From NCBI GenBank assembly GCA_015039465.1, contig MU130696.1:124001-188000 (forward strand): 64,000 bases of DNA. The letters are read 5' to 3'. A model generated the notes under the pieces. That model was not told the origin of the DNA and did not search any database. It worked only from the letters and a program-made list of their open reading frames with translations. Positions 10,364 through 19,929 of this stretch are shown piece after piece. The stretch comes from Phlegmacium glaucopus (Eukaryota > Basidiomycota > Agaricomycetes > Agaricales > Cortinariaceae). Within the stretch, counting starts at the first letter, position 1. Each line of letters starts with the position of its first letter. The translations under genes and the position numbers were made by a program.

Positions 10364-10910
10364 GAACAGGCCATGCTAGCGCCCCTTCCAAGTTATGAAT
10401 ATCGTCGCTATCTTTCTACACCATTTTCACTCCAAGCCTCCCAGTTATCCATGCCACCCCAGCTCTTCCCCAAGAACCAGTGTTGTCCTTCCTCAAGTTG
10501 TCATTGTCATCTCCAAAGTCGTTGCTGTTTTCCTCAAAAGCCACTTTTGTCCTAGTTGTCACCACTTCTCTTGCTGTCGTTTGTTGATCATTGCCGAACC
10601 ATTCCTTCTTTAATTTTTACTGCCGCTCCCTTCTTTGCTCCATTGCTGTTTCCTACCAAGATCTAGTCTATATCTGTTATAAATTTAGAATAAATGACTG
10701 ATGCTCATGTACCTGTAAAGCAAGCGCTGTTTTTGTCATCACGCAGACTTTTCTCGAAAGAATTTTAAGTTGTGGTACGATTGTGTTTTATTTCTCAATA
10801 CATAGTCAAAAGAGTCGGGGACTGGCGTCAAGACGCCGTTAGGATTTAGCCTCGCCAGCCAGTCGTCACATGATCAGTGAAGAACGACGTTCACCGATAT
10901 AACGCCTGGT
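10364..10910. other. Intergenic, no gene recognised
   Basis: This is a pyrimidine-rich 3' region (10380-10660) followed by ordinary AT-rich sequence up to the transposon. No coding or RNA gene is visible. Confidence 0.4.
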
Positions 10911-10919
10911 ACCTGTTAC

Positions 10920-11266
10920 CACCTGTGACTCCCATCAAATGCTACATACTTGACAGGAACAGGGATGGTTTGATCCAATCTAATTCGATACATTAGACCT
11001 TTTTACATGCTTAGGGCAATAGCGACCTTTAGCTAGGGTGAACTTGTAACATATTTTCATCTCCTCAGGGCATAGGGCATGCCGTCCCTCCGAGATCAGG
11101 TATGGGCGCTGTTTCCATCCATCAAAGTCGGTTCCCATCCATCAAATCCGCCCGTTGTTCGTTCCCACTGCCTTCGTTGTTGCCCACAGTGAGCTCGCCT
11201 CCTACGTCAGTTCCCTTCCGTTTCTTTCGCTTTTTCGGCTGTGGGTAGATATCAAGAGCCTGTATA
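10920..11266. repeat. Left terminal inverted repeat of the KDZ element
   Basis: 347 bp, inverted copy at 18964-19310, with differences at about two sites (tacatact/tacgtact and atcaagagcc/atcaaaagcc). It contains two close copies of a tttgatggatggra-type motif in inverse orientation (around 11118-11148), a possible transposase-binding repeat. Confidence 0.95.
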
Positions 11267-11387
11267 CTATGCATGTATTTTAGGGCTGATGCATAGAAAA
11301 GGCAATAAAACAATGATTATTAATTTGAAACATACGAGGAGAACTAGAAGTAAAGGAATATAGGGAAGCAGGGAAAGGGGGTGAAAT

Positions 11388-13369
11388 CTATGTGCTATCC
11401 TCTGAGTCAGAGTCAACAAACTCCTTACTCGTTGGCGGCATCTGTGAGCTTGCATGCCCTTTGCCCCTGCCCTTAGGAGTTGCCTTGCCCTTGCCTTTAG
11501 CCGTTGCCTTCCCCTTTGCCACCCTCTTCTCCTTTGCTGTAGCAACTGTCTTTCTCTTCTTCACAGGGGCCGCTTCCTCCTCATCATCCAACTCGATAAC
11601 CCCGGGTTTCTTCTTTGGTCCTTTTAGCACACCCTTATCTGACCGTGCCTTCCGCTTCTTCCCAATTATCTCACCTGCCTCCTCTCGTTCGAGCATATGT
11701 GCTGCATGTCGGGTCACCTCCGGGTTTGACATCCGCATCCAAAAGCAGGACCCACACCGAAGGGCATCACGTAGAGTGCGTAGATCATCGACGGCATTGA
11801 TGTCCTGGGGACTGACAAACATATGGAAGGTCCAGCCCATAAGCTTGACCTTCAGTCTCTGCACTACCTGGACATCGTAGTTAATGTAGTTCATGATGGC
11901 TTGCTGTGATTTCACTGCAGTCTCTGTAGTTATTTAGTTAGTTATAAGGCAGAGAGGGTAGAGCGATAATACTTACTGAGGCCCCCATTGATTGTTGCGC
12001 TACACTCTTGCTTCATAGCGCTTAGGGTGTCGGGGTTGTGTACTTATTGAGGTAGGTTAGCAGGATAAGCGCGCAGTAGGTTATCAACGTACCTTTGCCT
12101 TTAGAGCAGGCCCATTGCTCGAATAGTCGCGTGATCTCCCACATATTATGCCCAAGGGAATCCTGCGCAAAGTTCATTGCGTTGAGGGTACATACCCAAT
12201 TAGGTTCATAGGTATCCTCAAGATGGCTACGGGTAAAGAAGCAGATGGCCGCGGCACCTGTTCGTTCAGAGAGAGCGGTGATCTATGGGGAATAATTAGC
12301 GTCACAAGTTGTTGAGCCTGGATATGTAGACGTACATCTTTGTTGATGCTATCCACCTGACAGCGATAGTCTTGAGCAGCTGATCTATTTGAGGGACGGG
12401 CTCCGAGTTTCTTCTGCTCTCGGATAGCAAGAACCTCGTTGCGAAGCTCCTCCTCCTCTTCCTTGGAGAGGTTTTGATAGGTGGGGTCGTCTTTTACCAT
12501 CATACGAAGCTCTGGAAGCTTGACACGGTCTCCAAGAGCACGGTCTATGGTTGGAACATGAGATACTATGAAGCATAGGAAAGAAGAATCTACTTACCTG
12601 AATTGACCTCGATCGATTTTGCATGTATTTTGGCATTCTCGATGCTAACACCTTTTCTTGCTCGATAATGCTTTGAGGACCCTCTTAGCTTGTCAAGATA
12701 TTCCACCTTCTTCCCATGGCGTGTAGCCAACTCCTCGTATTCTTTGTGATGTCGGTTAAGAAGGAAGTCGAACTCATTGACAAGTGTCTGTTGCGCTGCT
12801 TCGTCAGCCGCTCGACGAAGTTTCTGGGATGCTCTTTGAGCATCAGAGTATGATTTATTCTTCTTTGTTGGCTGCACAAAGGTGGTCAAAATTCGATCCG
12901 CATGGGTTGGGCCATCCAGTTGATAAAGTTGTGCTGAGGGCAAGGTTGAGAAATTGGGTGGGGTGGGGCATACTGGTGATGAGGGCAGCGTGGAAGTAGT
13001 AATTGTCGGCACAGAGAGTATTGTGGCAGAGGTTGCTGGTAGCAGTGTGGACAGGAGTTCAAGCGGTGCGCATAATAAGACAGCTGGTTGTGGTACTAGA
13101 TTAGAATATGCAGGTATGGCAGGAAGTGTCGTAGAGGTTGATGGTATAGTGGGAAGGGCTGTAGACTCAGAAGTTGTCGGCGTTGGCGGATTAAACAGTG
13201 ATGAAAATGGTGGAAAATTGTATATTACAGGTGCAGCTGAGATCGTTGGAACAAGAATGGGATCAGTGGTTGCAGGCGCAAATCCATAGGGGTGCTGAGA
13301 GATAGAAAATATTGATGAAGGATTTGTCATTCTGATTTCTTGGATAGTAAACGACGCGTTGTTACACAA
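11388..13369 (-). CDS. KDZ-borne protein of unknown function with lysine-rich tail, 578 aa
   Basis: Five exons (13369-12598, 12544-12336, 12282-12093, 12006-11977, 11923-11388) join with consistent phases. The first 160 residues are Pro/Ser/Thr-rich and probably disordered. A basic helical region follows (KKNKSYSDAQRASQKLRRAADEAAQQ, around residues 165-190) with coiled-coil character. Then comes a globular-looking core: LSKEEEEELRNEVLAIREQ, TGAAAICFFTRSHLEDTYEP, HNMWEITRLFEQWACSKG, VQVVQRLKVKLMGW and LRTLRDALRCGSCFWMRMS. The last 90 residues alternate Lys, Ala and Gly (VAKGKATAKGKGKATPKG) and end in an acidic SDSEDST, like a chromatin-binding tail. I do not recognise a catalytic domain. Its place inside the transposon suggests a transposition accessory or a chromatin-targeting role, which is inference. 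The start could also be the Met at codon 14. Confidence 0.7.
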
Positions 13370-13546
13370 CGCGCCATTATGTTGTTGATTATTGACTGTT
13401 GATTACATAATGATTGGTGAACGTTGCATAATGGTTCATGTCAACAATCAGTAAGTAGTCGCTTCATCTCTGCTTCCCAGCTCGCTATGCACAGTGAGTT
13501 TTTGAATGTCCTATCCCTAGCATTTGAACTCATAGAACTCTCAGCA

Positions 13547-14566
13547 ATGGATAACAACGGAAAATCAGCTGCAAGGAGGCATGTTGACGATGCTACAATT
13601 GTTGGGGGTGCGTGGTTAGCATACAATTAGCTCTTATTGAACTTATTTCTGCATCTACGTCTAGATGGTAGGGATAATTCATTTTTACAGAGCCCATTCA
13701 TTGTCAACACATCTGGTGGCACTGGATTTGACTCCCCGGAAGATGAGGGCACCACCTATTCAGAAGAAGATGACCACAACCTTTTTGACAGCGTCGATCC
13801 TAGAAATTTAGTACCCCTTCAACCCGTTGGCCCTGATCGCTATGCACAGCAGCCACGATCCAAGACAGGTAAGATAGTATATGTAGTCTTTGGTGGGGCA
13901 AACACAGGCATCTTCTTCAACTGGTGCGTAACCTTTTCCTCACATCGCTTCTCAACATTTGGTTGATTCTTCTGAGCAGGGCAGCTTGTGACTATTGTCT
14001 TCGAGGTTTTTCAGGTGGCAGGGAGCCTTTCATGAGAGGCTATGACCGGTATGAAGATGCTAAGGCTGACTGGGTATCGTTCTGCGCTACAGCCATATTA
14101 CCCCAGGCCATCAAAAATATAATGTTGACTCCTCAACGTGCTGGTGGTTCTCAACCATCACCCTCTCCTGCCCCTCGTGGATCGCCTGCCCATGTCAGTT
14201 ATCGTGGGTTGTCGGTACCCATGGCTCATCGCGCATCACCCACTCTTGCATCTCAATCGACAGCGACTCATTGCCCAACATCTACCCCCAAAACCCAACC
14301 AGGAACTTCTTACGGTCACCAACAGGCCATCCCAAAGAAGTTCTATGTCATCCTTGTCGGATATACTCCAGGCGTCTTCTTTGACTAGTAAGTAAATTAT
14401 AAACAATTATACCCAGTACTCACCCTCCATCAGCCATCTCGCTCAACATTCCGTTCGTGGATTATCTTGTGCACCAATTCAAGAGGTGTCTACCCGTGAA
14501 GAGGCGAACCAAATTTTTGTTGATGCTGTTATGGGAGGGCGTGTTTATCAGCATGAACCTTTGTGA
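13547..14566 (+). CDS. KDZ-borne protein with two RNase H1 N-terminal (viroplasmin-like) domains, 286 aa
   Basis: Four exons (13547-13607, 13665-13923, 13980-14387, 14434-14566) give 286 aa. Two copies of the same small fold are visible. The first (about residues 88-140) reads KIVYVVFGGANTGIFFNW followed by RGFSGGREPFMRGYDRYEDA. The second (about 228-280) reads KKFYVILVGYTPGVFFDY followed by VRGLSCAPIQEVSTREEA. This is the pattern of the RNase H1 N-terminal domain (K-x-Y-x-V..G..PGIY..W..C...V.GF..A..K.F.t.eEA). That domain binds RNA/DNA hybrids or double-stranded RNA in RNase H1 and in caulimovirus viroplasmin. No RNase H catalytic domain follows. In each copy an intron falls just after the (F/Y)F(N/D)(W/Y) position. 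The gene is head-to-head with the lysine-rich gene, sharing a promoter of about 180 bp. Confidence 0.78.
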
Positions 14567-15540
14567 ACTGCTCATTCCCTTTATCTACACCCCTCATTCT
14601 TGTTATGTCTTAACTACTCGTGAAATGGATACCCTGTGGAAATGATGTATTTACCTAGCACCTAAATACCACCCATTTCACCCTATGCCCTCGAAATATA
14701 TTGTGTTGTTGCCTTGAAATCATATTTTTAGGTGTGGATATTAATATATCTGTCTTCCTATTGGCTGAGAGCTTCCACTCCGGACTGAACCTCCGAAAAT
14801 AACAAGGTACCCAAATACTTTATCATTGAATTATACAACAGCAGGGGCGCATCTTCAAATTCTAATTTATAGATCTTGTGTATAATGAAGTGATGTACAA
14901 TATTCATAGAAAGTGGAAGGTCCCTCCCCATCCTCAGTAACTCATAAATTTGAGTTTATTAAACATGCACAAATCAGGCCTATTGAGGCACCTGGATTTG
15001 TGAAATAAAGTAGCTCGGAGGCTCGTTCTCTGTATTTGAACCGTGTATATATCTTAGAATAATGGAATACACAACATATCTCAAAATGACATAAATATAA
15101 ACTTTTGAGGTGTTGAAGGTATAGTATCATAAGGAAGAATCACCATGCTTAAGGATCAGGTTAAGACTTCAAAGTAAGAGCTTGATTTAACTGAATATAT
15201 ATTGGTTCAAATCTTTGGTATGTGTTTATTACATTATAAGATGGTTATATATTCTCCAGGCGTTCACTAGGCATCCTAAATATTGATAAGGAAGTTAAGG
15301 ATCGGGAAAAGACCTCAAGAATCAAAGTAAGAGCTTGATTTAATTGAACATATGTCGGTTCAAATCTTTGGTATGTATTTATAATATTGTAAGACAGTTA
15401 TATATGCTCCAGGAGTTCACTAGGCATCCTGCATATTGCCAAATATTCTAAATATCAAGATAAGCGCTCGTGTCCAGTGGTAGCGGCTATCACGTGCCAA
15501 CAACAAAATTCAAAACAACAACGATTATATAATTATTCTT
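14567..15540. other. KDZ internal non-coding region with a duplicated segment
   Basis: About 970 bp between the RNase H1-N-like gene and the transposase. A segment of about 115 bp occurs twice in direct orientation (about 15169-15285 and 15321-15438). Both copies contain AAGAGCTTGATTTAA, GGTTCAAATCTTTGGTATG and TTCACTAGGCATCCT. The rest is AT-rich with no coding sequence. The repeats sit directly upstream of the transposase start and could be regulatory. Confidence 0.6.
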
Positions 15541-18500
15541 ATGGTTTGTGGAAACAAGAAGCAGAAGACAACACACTCGCGTTCTCAAGGTCCTCTTTCA
15601 ACTTTTCGCTATGGTAAAGGTCCCAGTACCTCTTCGGGACAGGGATCAGTCTCGGGAGGCTCATCCTCTCGTCTCATCCACCACACTTTTACCAAGTTAA
15701 TGAAGTCAGGCCGCAGAGAGGCACAACGGGAAGCGCTCACACCATCCGCAATTCAAACAAGGCAAGTGGAAGATCAAGTCGATTATCAAGTACGAATAGA
15801 TGAAATGCCTGCAACAGAACTTGCTGCACTTCAGGCAATACTGGATGGAGAAGACTTGCACAACGACGATACCAATCGATGGAGCCCTGCCCCTGAAGTC
15901 GACGTTGATGCTATTATGACAGGAGATGCAACTGCAGATGTCAGCCATGCCGGTGGAGAGTTTGCTGAGCTACTTGCCATTGGTGACGATCTATTTGGCC
16001 CTCCATCTCGGTATGTTCTATGCTACTTCATTTATTCCCTTGTTATTCAAAGGCTGACCTTGTTCTGCAGGAGAGCTCGAGCTCAGGACTACCGGACGCG
16101 ACGTGATCGCACACAGCGTCGCACCTCTGCATTTTTGCCACAACATACAGCACTCGTCGATGCATACATGACTTGGCTGCTTGCAATGGGAGATAACGGG
16201 ATTGGGGGTCAATATGAGACTCCTACCAATGCAATGGTGCAGGGCGAGAGCCAGTTGACTGAGATTGACATGTTTCGTAAGTCCTTTATTCGGAATTATT
16301 CCTATTAATACACCATTATTTAAATGTTTTAAAGGTTCTCGCAAAGTCACGATAACTCATCTTGCTGAAGACCAGTTTGTAACAGCTGCCATCGTCCGAC
16401 ATGGACTTATTCCTTGTGCACCCTACTCCCCTGGCACTGCCTTCGCCATCCGTACACTGGAGTTCTATCGAATCTCCCACAATCGCTGCCCACACCTTTC
16501 TGTCCATGCCTTCATAAAAACCCTCTGTGACCTTCATATGGTGCCCTTTGCATCATACATATCTCGGCAATTCTCAATCGCATACGACCTCTACCTTAAA
16601 ATCCGATCGCTCACAGATGAGAGGGTGCAGATCGCCCTCAATCGAAATACACCAGACTGGCGCCTCCAACACATCTGTCCTGCATGCACCTATGAGCTCA
16701 AGGATGAGCCCAAACTCGGGTTTCGGATGCTGTATACCGTCGATGGCAATGACTCCCTCAAGCGAATCATTCGACGTGAGGCGGTGGTTATTCAGGATGT
16801 AGACAGCACTTGTGATAAACCAATTCTTGGGCCGTCAAGTGAATCAACGGACACACGAGTAGCTGGAGCAGGGATATACCTTACACGTGGCCAGGTTGAT
16901 AAATGGTCGAAGGAGATGCTGTCGGAAATGTGTCCAGCGTACAACGAGAATGAGACAGATGACAACCCATGTGCCGAACGTTGGAGAAACATGAAGTCGG
17001 CTCTTACAGCAAAAATGTGGGGTGTCTTCGATGAGACTGGGCTTTTCTTGGCGCTTTGCCGCCATGGGTTTGTTCTTATGCTGGCGGATATGGTCCGTAG
17101 TGGTGAGCTGTAGGTGCTTCTCTCCTGTGACCGTTGCAATTGCTTATGCAAACTCCAGTTCCAAGTATCCATTCGCAATTGTTGCAAAGATGCTTGATGT
17201 TTTTGGAGCAGACCTTGCCCTTGGCTACGATATCGGTTGTCGCTTTGAAACTACGCTAAACAACAGCCCTTTGGGGCCTCAAGCTCAAGAAAAAAACCAC
17301 CGCTGCCTTGTGGGCGCATTCCATGGGCATGCGCACAATCGGCTTTGCCAATCCCGGTTCCTAGCGACATATGTAGAGGGGTTGGGATTGGAGGACCTTG
17401 AAGGCTGTGAAAGGTTCTTTTCAAAGTCAAACGCACTTGCTGGCTCAACACGGTACTCCAGCGTCTTCCATCGCAGACAGGCCATATCTGAATATGCGAC
17501 GTACTTAGATAAGTTTGAAACATACCAGAATTTGAGTAAGTTCCTCGCTTTCCTATCGAGCTTTTATACATGTTCATTCCTCATTCCTCTAGGTACCTTC
17601 TTGCTCAATAACTATAAGCAGGCACTCAGCATCCTCGAGACAAGACCAGCAGTGTCCCAAGCACTGGCCAAACTTGGAGCATCAGATGGCGCAGTTGTGC
17701 AAGGCTGGCTAAATGAAGAGGGGGCATATCTGCGAGGGCTGTCAAAAGAACCTGTAGAGGAGACGCTGGAGATGGAGTATTACAAGATGGTGCTGCACCT
17801 GCATGATAGCGAGTAAGTCTTTTTCCTGCCTACCTCCTAAATTTGCCCGGCTTACTGCCTTTCTATGCATAGACGAAAACTTGCCGCTGCGAATGAGGTT
17901 TGGTCAAATCTATCCGTGGTGTCAATTTCACAACGGGATCAAACACAGTCTGTTGAGACAGCACGTCGACACGCCATTGAAACACATAAAAAGGACTTAC
18001 TCGCTGTACAGCTGATGGAGAAAAGGATGGGAATTGTTGTTCGTTGGGCACCAGAATCCCCAGAATGGAAGGCAGCAGGGATAAAGGTGTCTATACGGCG
18101 TTACCAACGCTGCATAGACTCCCTGGAAGGCCTTGTCGTTGCTCGGATGTTCGAGCTCACAAAGATGAACATGTCTGAAACAGGTACGTTGCTAACTACT
18201 AATGTATCATTATATTGCTGACTTCAACACTAGGATACAACCTACGGAAACATATTGCAAACGCTTTGAAGTCCCGCTCTGTCACCATTCGTACGGCCCT
18301 TCACAAGTACAATGATGCCGCCTCTAGCTTGCAGCCCCCTCGCGCTTTGCTCAGCTGGGAGGAAGTCGTTGAATATGCCTTCCTTGCAGACTTTGATATC
18401 CTCCGTGATACAAGGCAGGACATCCGGATCAGACCATGGGCGACACCTGCAGCCCGTCTCACTATGGACAACTACTTCAAGCTCCTTCGTGCCAATGAAG

Positions 18501-18952
18501 AGATTGAACGTCTCAACATCGAAATCCCTCGAATGGCAACCTTCATGCGTGACGAGGACATTTATTTACTCTCCAAGGAAAAGGAGATCCAATCCACCAA
18601 TCCCAGCCTGGCATACTCTGTTCGGATGAAGCGGATGGAGGGTAGCCGCTTCAATGCACACCATCTGAAGGTCCTGACCACCATCACTTCGTTGAAAGGG
18701 TTCACAGGTGGGGACTTATTTGGTACCCGCATCGCTGAAGATACAACATCCCCCGAGACCGCACCCCCATTGACGGAGACAATCCTGCAACCACAACTCC
18801 AACTGCCACTCAACAACACACCCACCACACAGGAGATAGATGCCAATCAGGACTTAGAGGAAGAGCAGACAGGAGAGGACGAGGAGGAGGTGATAATGGG
18901 TGCCTACTATAGTGTACTTATGTTGTCTTATGATGAGGATAGTAGTTATTAG
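15541..18952 (+). CDS. KDZ-family transposase, 1,025 aa
   Basis: Seven exons (15541-16010, 16071-16276, 16335-17109, 17159-17535, 17593-17812, 17873-18183, 18234-18952) join to 1,025 codons plus stop, with every phase consistent. KDZ landmarks in order are: an early CxxC knuckle (ICPACTYEL); CAERWRNMKSALTAKMWGVF then DETGLFLALCRHGFVL; SKYPFAIVAKMLDVFGADL with GYDIGC; LVGAFHGHAHNRLCQ; and EDLEGCERFFSKSNALA with STRYSSVFHRRQAI. The Asp of DETG, the Asp of GYDIGC and the ExxER block are in the positions expected of the RNase H-fold catalytic core. The N-terminus is low complexity and the C-terminus is acidic (EEEQTGEDEEEV). No premature stop or frameshift is visible, so the enzyme may be active. 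The first intron is 60 nt with no stop, so it would be silent if retained. Confidence 0.93.
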
Positions 18953-18963
18953 ATGATAGATAA

Positions 18964-19310
18964 TATACAGGCTTTTGATATCTACCCACAGCCGAAAAAG
19001 CGAAAGAAACGGAAGGGAACTGACGTAGGAGGCGAGCTCACTGTGGGCAACAACGAAGGCAGTGGGAACGAACAACGGGCGGATTTGATGGATGGGAACC
19101 GACTTTGATGGATGGAAACAGCGCCCATACCTGATCTCGGAGGGACGGCATGCCCTATGCCCTGAGGAGATGAAAATATGTTACAAGTTCACCCTAGCTA
19201 AAGGTCGCTATTGCCCTAAGCATGTAAAAAGGTCTAATGTATCGAATTAGATTGGATCAAACCATCCCTGTTCCTGTCAAGTACGTAGCATTTGATGGGA
19301 GTCACAGGTG
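18964..19310. repeat. Right terminal inverted repeat of the KDZ element
   Basis: This is the inverse of 10920-11266, 347 bp and nearly identical. It begins 11 bp after the transposase stop codon. Confidence 0.95.
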
Positions 19311-19467
19311 CCTGTTACGGTTACCATACTGGAAGCCCTCCACTATCAAAAAATTCGGACTCCGAAACAATGCCGGTCCCTGAGCTGCCATTTCTCGTCG
19401 CATGTGACTCCCCTTTGCCTCTAATATAGTGAAGAATAATATATGATTTATTCATTATATCCCAGCA

Positions 19468-19674
19468 ATGGAAGAACATACTCAGGAAGAGTCAGAGATA
19501 TCTGTTAACACAACAGCTATACCAGAAACACCAGAAACACCAACCCAAAACCCCCTAGAAGTTGGGTATAATGACATACATACACCCGCTTTTCAGCCTT
19601 GCTATCCCATCCCATTCATAGTACCAATGACTCCAGCATTCTCGCACAGAAGAAGAGCAAGCGCGAGCATGTAA
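19468..19674 (+). CDS. Short ORF carried by the outer inverted-repeat element
   Basis: 68 codons with a good start context (cagcaATGG). The product is Thr/Pro/Glu-rich at first (TQEESEISVNTTAIPETPE) and ends HRRRASASM, immediately before TAG. The ATGTAAGAT there may instead be a donor splice site, so this could be a first exon captured from a host gene. No domain is recognised. Confidence 0.3.
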   Translation: MEEHTQEESEISVNTTAIPETPETPTQNPLEVGYNDIHTPAFQPCYPIPFIVPMTPAFSHRRRASASM

Positions 19675-19929
19675 GATTTAAAATTATCAATTCCAAATGT
19701 TTGTTGATCGCTTGATGCGTAGCTCACATGTAAAGCCGTCCACCGGCAACCCCCCGGAGAATGAAAACTTTGATAGTGGAGGGCTTCCAGTATCGCAACC
19801 GTAACAGGTGTAAGGCTAGTTAGGATTATATTACAAGGTGTCAATCATGTGCATCGTGACTTATCCGTGACTGTGGGAAGAATCTTCGGTATGGACGACT
19901 AAGACTGCACTCGGCTTCGCCTTTCACAA

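Larger units (their letters stand above)
10920..19310. mobile_element. Complete KDZ (Kyakuja-Dileera-Zisupton) DNA transposon, 8,391 bp
   Basis: The element starts CACCTGTGACTCC and ends with its inverse. The flanks carry the same 8 bp, cctgttac (10912-10919 and 19311-19318). Eight-bp duplications are known for Zisupton-type elements. The terminal inverted repeats are 347 bp each and differ at only about two positions, which suggests recent insertion. Between them are three genes with clean splice models: a lysine-rich protein (minus), a protein with two RNase H1 N-terminal-like domains (plus) and the KDZ transposase (plus). The transposase stop lies 11 bp before the right repeat, so the cargo is tightly packed there. 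Nothing visible prevents it from being autonomous. Confidence 0.92.
10911..19809. mobile_element. Small inverted-repeat element split by the KDZ insertion
   Basis: The sequence ACCTGTTACGGTT...ATACTGGAAGCCCTCC...ACTATCAAA is seen at the left, interrupted: 10911-10919, then resuming at 19319. It is seen in inverse at the right end (about 19768-19809), giving terminal repeats of about 40 bp. Without the KDZ insert the element is about 500 bp and non-autonomous. The KDZ element landed within the left repeat and duplicated cctgttac. No clear target duplication is visible for the outer element. Inside it, 19468-19674 holds a short open frame. Confidence 0.7.

Noticed and set aside
11392..11880. 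162-codon plus-strand frame
   Set aside because: It is the antisense shadow of the Lys/Ala-rich tail of the KDZ minus-strand gene.
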